From Flavipsychrobacter sp. (GTDB lineage: Bacteria; Bacteroidota; Bacteroidia; Chitinophagales; Chitinophagaceae): a stretch of DNA of 6,100 bases. Numbering within the stretch: position 1 is the first letter of the stretch; each line of letters begins with the position of its first letter. The stretch covers positions 1 to 6,100 of the forward strand of contig JAJNBR010000229.1 of NCBI GenBank assembly GCA_021156265.1, in the 5' to 3' direction. Positions 1 through 4,893 of this stretch are shown here, piece by piece. Both the position numbers and the translations under genes were made by a program. The notes under the pieces were generated by a model. That model had not been told where the DNA came from, ran no database searches, and saw nothing but the letters and a program-made list of their open reading frames with translations.

Positions 1-481
1 TGCGGCCCGGTGTATTTGCAGGTCCGGCATTACCTCCCCGGCCTGTGCCGCCGTTGTAAGTGTATTTGGGTTGCTGATTTACAGTGCTGTTGTTGCTCTG
101 TTGCGCTGGTTGACCTACCCTTTTGTGCGTTACCCGCGATTCTGTAATGTCTTTGGCTTTTGTCTTTGCAGGTGCAGAAAGAGATGGCGCTGTGCGGTCG
201 TCGGTATGCAAGATCTCTTTTGCCGACGGCTTTGGAGCTGCAGCTGCTTTTCGGGTGGCCGCCATGCGCTTTGCTGCCGGTTCCTCCGTATTCATGGGCT
301 GTTCGTCACCGCCACCGTCTTCGTCTGTCCCAAGGTTAACTTCCATGCCGAGTTCCTGTAAAGGTTGCTGTGCAGCGGGAGAACTGTATTTAATAAAAAT
401 GAACAGCAGCAACAATAAAATATGCACCCCTGCAGTCCATACTGCTGCGCGTGTATCTATTTTGCGGTCTGCTACGTTCAT
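1..481 (-). CDS. TonB-like energy transducer, N-terminal part (C-terminus beyond left edge)
   Basis: Reading the minus strand from the ATG at 481-479 gives 160 codons with no stop before the window edge. Seen: a short basic N-terminus, one hydrophobic segment at about residues 13-30 (VWTAGVHILLLLLFIFI), then a long linker rich in Ala, Pro, Lys and Gln. The linker carries LGMEVNLG (44-51) followed by acidic and glycine residues, and ends in PKYTYNGGTGRGGN (138-151). Known: this architecture and these linker motifs are typical of Bacteroidota TonB-type proteins, which are anchored in the inner membrane, span the periplasm and pass proton-motive energy from ExbB/ExbD to outer-membrane receptors. 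The C-terminal receptor-contacting domain lies off the window, so the assignment rests on the N-terminal half. No ExbB or ExbD gene precedes it; the radical SAM gene stops 37 nt upstream. That gap has no clear Shine-Dalgarno, as is usual in this phylum. A TolA-like protein is the main alternative. Confidence 0.85.
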   Translation of the reverse strand, partial: MNVADRKIDTRAAVWTAGVHILLLLLFIFIKYSSPAAQQPLQELGMEVNLGTDEDGGGDEQPMNTEEPAAKRMAATRKAAAAPKPSAKEILHTDDRTAPSLSAPAKTKAKDITESRVTHKRVGQPAQQSNNSTVNQQPKYTYNGGTGRGGNAGPANTPGR

Positions 482-518
482 ATTTATCTAAACTACCTAA
501 ACAAATGCTAGAATTAAG

Positions 519-1772
519 TTAATGTGCGAAATCGGTTTCGAAGTTGCGCATGCGTTCTATCGGCGGGTTGAAATATCCGAACTTAACGTTCGGGAATTCT
601 TCATGCAGTAACTCCATCATTTGTTTGATGCCGATGTACTCGCCGGTATCGGTCACTCCCAGTTTTCCCAGGTACCAATCGGGGTCGATATTAAAGTTGC
701 GCCATTGGATCATGTTCAGGTCGGTATACTTGATCAACTCACGCATTGCTTCATATTCATCAACACTGTCGGTCATGCCGGGGAAGGTGAAGTAGTTGAT
801 AGAAGCCCAGCCACCGTATTTGCGAACGACGCGGAGGCTTTCGACTATATCCTCAAACTTATAGTTGTTGGGCAGGTAATACTTCATGTATATCTCAGGC
901 CTAACGGAATTAAGACTTACACGTATACTGTCGAGGCCTGCTTTCATCAATTGTTCCACCGCATCTGGTTTACTGCCATTAGTGTTGATATTGATGCTGC
1001 CTTTCTTAGTATGCTTGCGCATCTCGATGATCGATTCTTTTATCGTTTCCCACATCAGCAGTGGTTCTCCTTCACAGCCCTGTCCGAAACTTACGATCAC
1101 GATCTCCGCAGCTGTTGGTTTGAATGCCAGGCGGTCTTGTGATGAGGTGATGGTTTCCTCTTGTGGCTGGAAAGAGATACAGCCAATACAGTTGGCATTA
1201 CATGCAGGCGAAGAAGGGATCGGGCACTCCCAACGCCCCATAAAATAGTTGCGGGCTGCAGGGCAGTGATACGTGAGCGCGCAGTTATTAGCCAGGTGTT
1301 GTACCAGCCTGTTGTGTGGGTATGCTTCGAGCATATGTTCTACCCCTAGCTGTATCTTGTTATCATCGTAGCCGCTGCATTCTTGTCGTATGTCACGCTC
1401 GATACGTACTGCGGGGACATAAAATTTTCCACTGTGCCAGCCTACTGCTGTGTAACAAAACAGCGGCAATGTTTGTGCATCAGGTATCGCTTCGAATGCG
1501 GCAAGATATAGCCCGGTATGGGCCGGAGGTATGAACGCAGCAGCTGCCCAACCTTTTTCGCAAAGGCGCATCTCCCCGGTTTTTACGTCGATACCGATGC
1601 CCCGGCGGTCGGGTAGTTGGTACAGTGATCCGCCATCCGGCAGCTCTATCCAATCTTCCTCAGGAATGGGAACTGCATCCCAGCCTGTTCTGCCTATCGC
1701 ATATAAGGAGGTGTCCTCGAAGGTATTACCCTCGCTGTCGGCATACAATAAATATGGTGAACTTGATAACAT
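519..1772 (-). CDS. Radical SAM protein with long N-terminal domain, unknown substrate
   Basis: A 417-residue protein. Seen: the radical SAM cluster motif CNANCIGC (C191, C195, C198; CX3CX2C), which would hold a [4Fe-4S] cluster that cleaves S-adenosylmethionine to start radical chemistry. It is followed by a GEP-type SAM-binding segment (FGQGCEGEP, 229-237), a strand ending NTNGS (263-267) and a SIRVSLNS strand (282-289), as expected in the partial TIM barrel. The first 185 residues or so match no domain I recognise. Extra cysteines C164, C170 and C183 sit just before the cluster motif and C233 lies inside the GEP motif. There is no cysteine after 233, so a SPASM or Twitch C-terminal auxiliary cluster is absent. 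The ATG at 1772 fits, with a 31-nt gap from the membrane-protein gene upstream. The TonB-like gene follows 37 nt downstream. No peptide precursor or obvious substrate gene is adjacent. The family call is firm; the reaction is unknown. Confidence 0.9.
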   Translation of the reverse strand: MLSSSPYLLYADSEGNTFEDTSLYAIGRTGWDAVPIPEEDWIELPDGGSLYQLPDRRGIGIDVKTGEMRLCEKGWAAAAFIPPAHTGLYLAAFEAIPDAQTLPLFCYTAVGWHSGKFYVPAVRIERDIRQECSGYDDNKIQLGVEHMLEAYPHNRLVQHLANNCALTYHCPAARNYFMGRWECPIPSSPACNANCIGCISFQPQEETITSSQDRLAFKPTAAEIVIVSFGQGCEGEPLLMWETIKESIIEMRKHTKKGSININTNGSKPDAVEQLMKAGLDSIRVSLNSVRPEIYMKYYLPNNYKFEDIVESLRVVRKYGGWASINYFTFPGMTDSVDEYEAMRELIKYTDLNMIQWRNFNIDPDWYLGKLGVTDTGEYIGIKQMMELLHEEFPNVKFGYFNPPIERMRNFETDFAH

Positions 1773-1803
1773 GTCTGATCTTTAAATTACAATAGAAGCG
1801 AAC

Positions 1804-2415
1804 CTACCAGTCATTCGGATCTCTTTTCAACTTGCCCTCTTCTATCTGTGTATTACAATACTTCTCAAAAGCGTCCTTGTCAAACGTGATTGCCCCAACA
1901 GTCCATTGAAATAACCTGTTGTCCTGGCAATTGATGGTCAGCGTGCCGAAACGAAGCAATACCTGTTCTACCTCGGGCCAGCTTAGGCTTCGCTTGCGGG
2001 AAGTGAGCGGCAGCCTGATACCGTTATCGTCAATATGCACTGAAACAGTTGTGCCCGATTGCTGCTCCCAAAAAATGGCAAACAGGATGGCCGCGCCAAG
2101 TACACCGCACATTGCAGCGGGGATGTTGAACCCTTTAAGAGCAAAATAACTCGCAAGGCATAACAGTACCATCAGTTCGCCGATGCGGAATAGCCTGTTG
2201 ATTTTTGGTTGCCTGATCCATTTGTTCCTCATCAGGGCGATGCCCAAAAGCAGCAATCCCGCAACCAGCAATGCGATACTCCAGGTACGTGCAGGTGTCT
2301 GAACCAACGATAGTATTGCCCCACAACCTGTCATTACCAGGCCCGCCAGTAAGTGTAGCGCAGTGACCTGGTGAGGTTTTACCCGGGCTTCAGTAAGGGG
2401 CAGTTCGAACGTCAT
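1804..2415 (-). CDS. Four-helix membrane protein with C-terminal PH-like domain, function unknown
   Basis: A 203-residue protein I cannot name. Seen: four hydrophobic segments at about 18-38, 45-62, 77-93 and 98-116, joined by short loops, including a basic loop MRNKWIRQPK (62-71). After the last helix comes a soluble tail. Its part at 122-187 reads as alternating beta strands and a turn (VSVHIDDNGI, SWPEVEQVLLRF, LTINCQDNRLFQW) ending in a helix. Inference: the strand order with the SWPEVEQV element resembles bacterial PH or YcxB-like domains that follow membrane helices in many small bacterial proteins, so the tail probably lies in the cytoplasm next to the membrane. There is no signal peptide or catalytic motif. 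It lies 45 nt downstream of the cupin gene and 31 nt upstream of the radical SAM gene. A hairpin and a TAACTTTG box in front of it suggest it can be transcribed separately. Confidence 0.8.
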   Translation of the reverse strand: MTFELPLTEARVKPHQVTALHLLAGLVMTGCGAILSLVQTPARTWSIALLVAGLLLLGIALMRNKWIRQPKINRLFRIGELMVLLCLASYFALKGFNIPAAMCGVLGAAILFAIFWEQQSGTTVSVHIDDNGIRLPLTSRKRSLSWPEVEQVLLRFGTLTINCQDNRLFQWTVGAITFDKDAFEKYCNTQIEEGKLKRDPNDW

Positions 2416-2423
2416 AACTGCCG

Positions 2424-2431
2424 CAAAGTTA
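2424..2431 (-). promoter_or_regulatory. Candidate Bacteroidota -7 box (TAACTTTG) for the membrane-protein gene
   Basis: On the minus strand this reads TAACTTTG, an exact TAnnTTTG match placed 8 nt before the ATG at 2415 and just after the hairpin at 2438-2456. It would give the membrane protein, radical SAM and TonB-like genes a promoter separate from the DUF1835-cupin pair. The upstream -33 element is not clear; the nearest TTTC lies about 22 nt away, inside the hairpin region. Confidence 0.35.
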
Positions 2432-2437
2432 AGCTAA

Positions 2438-2456
2438 TTCAGGCGTTTAGCCTGAA
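2438..2456 (-). terminator. Hairpin between the cupin and membrane-protein genes, possible terminator
   Basis: TTCAGGC (2438-2444) and GCCTGAA (2450-2456) form a perfect 7-bp stem with a 5-nt loop, starting 4 nt after the cupin stop on the minus strand. The sequence that follows (ATTAGCTTAACTTTG) is only moderately T-rich, so a strong intrinsic terminator is doubtful. It may instead attenuate transcription or protect the 3' end of the upstream message. Confidence 0.35.
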
Positions 2457-2460
2457 ACAG

Positions 2461-2826
2461 CTATTCCAGGTAAAAGGTATCGGCTGAATGTTCGGCTATC
2501 GAGTTCATTTCGAGCAAAACGCAGTCGGTTTCCGCAATTAGCTCATGCCAGACTAGAATAGGTACTTCCAGTTTTGCCGGACCTTCAACAACAGCGGTTT
2601 TAAGGTCAGAGGTATCTACGAGTTTCCAGTTAACGCGCATCGTTCCATGCAGCAATACCAGTATTTCGGGGGCTTTTGTGGGAGAAAGACCCTTATGGTA
2701 ATGCCGGCCGCTTACGGTGCCGGCATTACGGAAAAGTATAAGTTGTTTGCCCGTTCGTTCGTGCATGTACTCGGCGGTGTATCCGCGGCCATCACGACCG
2801 GACAAGGCTATCTGTTCTATCTTCAT
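2461..2826 (-). CDS. Small single-domain cupin protein
   Basis: A 121-residue protein with the features of a cupin (double-stranded beta-helix). Seen: motif 1 as GRHYHKGLSPTKAPEILVLLHG, with H42, H44 and E54 and the closing G61 spaced as in the classical HxH...E...G pattern. A motif 2-like stretch, VPILVWHELIAETDCVLLEMN (88-108), supplies H94. These residues would form a metal site. Known: cupins cover many activities (isomerases, dioxygenases, sugar epimerases, sensors), and this sequence alone does not choose among them. There is no signal peptide, so it should be cytoplasmic. Its ATG (2826-2824) overlaps the TGA of the DUF1835 gene in an ATGA arrangement, which implies translational coupling and roughly matched output. 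An 11-bp perfect inverted repeat lies in the coding sequence directly before and into motif 1. Confidence 0.85.
   Translation of the reverse strand: MKIEQIALSGRDGRGYTAEYMHERTGKQLILFRNAGTVSGRHYHKGLSPTKAPEILVLLHGTMRVNWKLVDTSDLKTAVVEGPAKLEVPILVWHELIAETDCVLLEMNSIAEHSADTFYLE
2698..2729. repeat. 11-bp perfect inverted repeat inside the cupin gene
   Basis: GTAATGCCGGC (2698-2708) and GCCGGCATTAC (2719-2729) are exact reverse complements around a 10-nt spacer. The repeat encodes residues directly before and into the HxH metal motif of the cupin. It could form a stable stem in the mRNA. A further copy of the core CCGGCATTACC is at 24-34 in the TonB-like gene. Confidence 0.7.
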
Positions 2827-3668
2827 GAAGTAGCAACATTCTCTTCGGCTACCGGCGCCTGCTGAGCATCACCACCCGGCAGCTTCACTTCAAAATCCTT
2901 GAGCTCTTTCAGTACATTGCCTTGAAGCAATAGCGTTCCGTCTTCAGCCATTTTGCGCAGGCGCCATCCAAGGTATATATCGCCGGTGGGTATGCCGAAT
3001 TTTGATAAAGCTTGTGTAACAATGCGGGATGCCTTCTGGAACTGGTGAGAGCAAAAGCTCATTAGTTGGTTGTCGTAGAAAGTTTCGGGTTGAGAGGCCA
3101 GTTTTTTACCGCCACCATGGGTACGGATGCCTGCATTTTCCTCTACCAGCTTACGCCATTCTTCACCGTCCACTTCCACCTCTGCGGGGGTAACAGGACG
3201 GGCAAGCCTACGTGCTTTCACCAGCTCTCTGGGCAGTATCTCGCTGATGCTCTTGGGATAAAATACTTTGCCCGCCTCGTTAAGAAAGGGAAGGTTAGCA
3301 ATATTCAACAGTTGGAATCTACCCATGTGTTTGCTGAGGTAAGGCAGCATCCAATGGTAGGCACATACATCGGCCGGTGCTGGTGCCATCCAAAACCAGG
3401 CCTGTGCTGTTTCATCTTTATATAAAGCATTGGAAACTTCCAGAAGGCGTTCCATATCGTCAACCTTCAATTCCTTATCCTGCGGTATCACCTGTTGCCA
3501 GAATTCAGTGCGCAACTCACTAAAACCTTGTCCTTCGGTCTTTTGAATCGGGCCGACGTGTAAAATATCTTTCAGTACTACTATTTCGCCCTGCAACGAT
3601 GGCTCAGACATTACGGCTCCTTCAAGCGGGCCTGCGGCCATATCTCCTACAACTATATGATAGATCAT
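2823..3668 (-). CDS. DUF1835 / DUF3658 domain-containing protein
   Basis: A 281-residue protein. Seen: the N-terminus MIYHIVVGDMAAGPLEGA with VLKDILHVGP (31-40) matches the DUF1835 pattern of HIVxGDxxxGxL followed by a strand and LHVGP, covering about residues 2-125. The second half (about 155-258), with SRIVTQALSKFGIPTGDIYLGWRLRKMAEDGTL, matches DUF3658, the usual partner of DUF1835. The last 20 residues are Ala/Gln/Glu rich and probably disordered. Known: both domains are named but uncharacterised, and they occur together in Bacteroidota and Bacillota. There is no signal peptide or membrane segment, so it is presumably cytoplasmic. The ATG at 3668 follows a TAAATTTG box by only 4 nt. Its stop overlaps the start of the cupin gene. 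It is the first gene of the minus-strand run and diverges from the small plus-strand genes. The family call is strong; the function is unknown. Confidence 0.88.
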   Translation of the reverse strand: MIYHIVVGDMAAGPLEGAVMSEPSLQGEIVVLKDILHVGPIQKTEGQGFSELRTEFWQQVIPQDKELKVDDMERLLEVSNALYKDETAQAWFWMAPAPADVCAYHWMLPYLSKHMGRFQLLNIANLPFLNEAGKVFYPKSISEILPRELVKARRLARPVTPAEVEVDGEEWRKLVEENAGIRTHGGGKKLASQPETFYDNQLMSFCSHQFQKASRIVTQALSKFGIPTGDIYLGWRLRKMAEDGTLLLQGNVLKELKDFEVKLPGGDAQQAPVAEENVATS

Positions 3669-3881
3669 AAAGCAAATTTAATGCGCGGGGGACAGATAAT
3701 TCAGTGCAGAAACTCCTGTGTTCATAACGTGTGGATGATTTAGGGCGCTGAGAAGCTCATGCCCCATTTTTAAAGCATGGGATTTTGCAATAAACTGTTG
3801 TCGCCTGATCTGCAAAATGAAGGTTTATAATAGCGATTGTGTGCATGATTTTATTGCTGAGTGACACTTAAACGGCCAAGA
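3669..3881. other. Divergent intergenic region
   Basis: This 213-nt stretch separates the divergent starts at 3668 (minus) and 3882 (plus), so it should hold promoters for both directions. A TAnnTTTG match faces left at its left end. Near the middle are two overlapping short inverted repeats: CATGC (3758-3762) with GCATG (3775-3779), and CCCAT (3763-3767) with ATGGG (3777-3781). They are too short to call an operator. A TATAAT at 3826-3831 has no well-spaced upstream partner. I see no RNA gene or substantial ORF here. Confidence 0.6.
3673..3680 (-). promoter_or_regulatory. Candidate Bacteroidota -7 box (TAAATTTG) for the DUF1835 gene
   Basis: On the minus strand this reads TAAATTTG, an exact match to the Bacteroidota TAnnTTTG consensus, and ends 4 nt before the ATG at 3668. 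If used, transcription would begin at or about the first base of the start codon, giving a leaderless or nearly leaderless message. A convincing -33 TTTG is not visible at the usual distance, so this could be a chance match in an A/T-rich spot. Confidence 0.35.
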
Positions 3882-4097
3882 ATGAAACATTATCATATTG
3901 TGTATGCGAAAAACAGGATAGTATCCTGTAGTGAAACAAAGGAAAAAAATGGTGGCGATGAACCCTATTATGAGCATAACAGAGGTCAGCTGAGTTTTGC
4001 CATAGTAAAAGCAGACAACGAGTCCCAGGCGCGATCGATAGCAAAATACCTGGCTATAGAACTCAACCAGAAGTTCCGGCAACACGACCCTGCTTAG
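3882..4097 (+). CDS. Small protein of unknown function (71 aa)
   Basis: I do not recognise this protein. The ATG at 3882 gives MKHYHIVYAKNRIVSCSETK and is preferred to the in-frame GTG at 3861, which would add seven residues lacking any recognisable pattern. Seen: a short strand-like start (HYHIVYA), a polar loop with Lys, Glu, Gly and Tyr residues (18-36), then a strand LSFAIVKA (37-44) followed by an amphipathic helix ESQARSIAKYLAIELNQKF (47-65). This suggests a small alpha/beta fold, soluble and cytoplasmic. It has no cysteine pair, signal peptide or catalytic motif. The A-rich context before the ATG is typical of Bacteroidota starts. The next small gene begins 51 nt downstream on the same strand. 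Both proteins encoded here are highly charged, and the opposite strand therefore reads as a hydrophobic open frame that is almost certainly spurious. Confidence 0.65.
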   Translation: MKHYHIVYAKNRIVSCSETKEKNGGDEPYYEHNRGQLSFAIVKADNESQARSIAKYLAIELNQKFRQHDPA

Positions 4098-4148
4098 CAA
4101 GCCAGTGCGACGGGGGTATACTTTTTGTGCCATTTGATGTAAAAACTC

Positions 4149-4364
4149 ATGGCAAGGAAACAAGACAAAAACACGCCCAGCGACAACCGTCGTCAAAAGA
4201 GTCAGAATCTGAATGTTAAAGGCAATGCACCGAACGACGATATGGATAATATCGAGCGGGAGGCATTTGACAGCCGCGAAACCGGACTGAACGAAAGCGG
4301 CAAACCTAACAAGGCCCGCAGACCGGGCGAAAAAGGTGCGGGCAAACATCGTCGCGATAAATAG
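4149..4364 (+). CDS. Small highly charged, probably disordered protein (71 aa)
   Basis: I cannot assign a family. The ATG at 4149 begins MARKQDKNTPSDNRRQKSQ, and the protein ends with a basic Gly/Lys/Arg tail (KARRPGEKGAGKHRRDK, 55-71). Seen: Lys, Arg, Asp, Asn and Gly dominate, with almost no hydrophobic residues apart from a short acidic stretch NDDMDNIEREAFD (29-41). This implies an intrinsically disordered, cytoplasmic protein; the basic ends could bind nucleic acid, which is inference only. It lies 51 nt after the previous small gene and 86 nt before the VOC gene. The start is preceded by an A-rich stretch (GTAAAAACTC) rather than a Shine-Dalgarno, as usual for Bacteroidota. No other start in frame is convincing. 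It is likely real because its composition is coherent and codon use resembles the neighbours. Confidence 0.62.
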   Translation: MARKQDKNTPSDNRRQKSQNLNVKGNAPNDDMDNIEREAFDSRETGLNESGKPNKARRPGEKGAGKHRRDK

Positions 4365-4450
4365 AAGCCTATAGGCGTTATGGTTTTTTAGCAATTGAGC
4401 TTTCGTGTTCATTGTTTGTATCCTTATTTTTATGGGATATAATCAATCGT

Positions 4451-4843
4451 ATGTCATTCAAAAACGCTGTCAGCTGGTTTGAGATACCGGTAGCCGACCT
4501 CGACCGGGCCCAGAAATTCTATGAAGCCATCATGGATATGAAGATGATCCCGATGGACTTCCCTAATCTCCGCATGCGCATGTTCCCGATCAGCGACCCC
4601 ATGGGCGTGGGTGGGGCGCTGTGCGACAGTGATGGCTTTCACAAACCGTCTGCTACGGAAGGCCCGCTGGTATACCTGAATGCCAACCCTGACGTACAGC
4701 TGGTGCTGGACAAAGTGGAGGCAGCAGGCGGCTCGATACTGGTTCCCAAAACCGAGATCACGCCGGAGTATGGTCACATGGCAGTGATTCTTGACACCGA
4801 GGGCAATCGTATCGCATTTCACGCGGCACCAGCTGCTCAGTAG
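4451..4843 (+). CDS. VOC (glyoxalase/bleomycin-resistance fold) family protein
   Basis: A 130-residue protein. Seen: the N-terminal VOC pattern NAVSWFEIPVADLDRAQKFYE (5-25), a mid-protein GVGGALC (52-58), a second-module strand GPLVYLNA (71-78), then LDKVEAAGGSILVPKTEI (86-103) and the closing DTEGNRIAFHA (115-125). These are the usual landmarks of a single-chain two-module VOC domain. Known: the fold supports metal-dependent lyases, dioxygenases, isomerases and drug-binding proteins, usually as cytoplasmic dimers. The usual glutamate of the last strand (GNxxEL) is replaced here by phenylalanine-histidine, so the metal site cannot be assigned with confidence and no substrate is proposed. The ATG at 4451 matches the family start; an in-frame TTG at 4412 would add 13 unrelated hydrophobic residues. 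A TTTG at 4415-4418 lies 19 nt before TATAAT at 4438-4443, a weak possible promoter. It converges on parE. Confidence 0.88.
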   Translation: MSFKNAVSWFEIPVADLDRAQKFYEAIMDMKMIPMDFPNLRMRMFPISDPMGVGGALCDSDGFHKPSATEGPLVYLNANPDVQLVLDKVEAAGGSILVPKTEITPEYGHMAVILDTEGNRIAFHAAPAAQ

Positions 4844-4862
4844 CAATTCTTTAAAATAATAA

Positions 4863-4887
4863 GAATGGCGCCCGTTGGGCGCCATTC
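4863..4887. terminator. Bidirectional intrinsic terminator between VOC gene and parE
   Basis: GAATGGCGCCC (4863-4873) and GGGCGCCATTC (4877-4887) form a perfect GC-rich 11-bp stem with a 3-nt loop. It lies 19 nt after the VOC stop and 6 nt after the parE stop. On the minus strand the stem is followed by TTATTATTTT, a good U-tract for parE; on the plus strand by GATATTTTATG, a weaker one. The convergent layout makes a shared terminator the natural reading. Confidence 0.85.
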
Positions 4888-4893
4888 GATATT

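Noticed and set aside
71..491. Plus-strand frames at 71-361 and 123-491
   Set aside because: They are antisense to the TonB-like gene, rich in Cys and Arg or Ala and Ser, and show no domain pattern.
621..1142. 173-residue plus-strand frame opposite the radical SAM gene
   Set aside because: The minus-strand frame encodes the conserved CX3CX2C, GEP and barrel strands; this one is its shadow.
3758..3781. Overlapping 5-bp inverted repeats in the divergent intergenic region as an operator
   Set aside because: Five-base arms are expected by chance in a 200-nt region and no regulator gene is adjacent.
3817..3864. 15-codon ORF (MKVYNSDCVHDFIAE) ahead of the first small plus-strand gene
   Set aside because: Very short, with no supporting start context or pattern; chance ORFs of this size are expected.
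4367..4389. Palindrome GCCTATAGGC followed by a run of six T, as a possible terminator after the second small gene
   Set aside because: As a hairpin the stem has only 3 bp closing a 4-nt loop, and the T run begins 7 nt later; too weak to call.
3825..4412. 195-residue open frame on the minus strand, strongly hydrophobic and resembling a membrane protein
   Set aside because: It lies opposite two highly charged small proteins; the complements of Lys/Glu/Asp-rich codons read as Phe/Leu/Val/Ile. Its composition is erratic, no family pattern is visible, and it would overlap both plus-strand genes completely.
4454..4885. 143-residue minus-strand frame opposite the VOC gene
   Set aside because: The plus-strand frame has clear VOC motifs. 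The minus frame is rich in His, Arg and Val with no recognisable motif, and it runs through the terminator hairpin.
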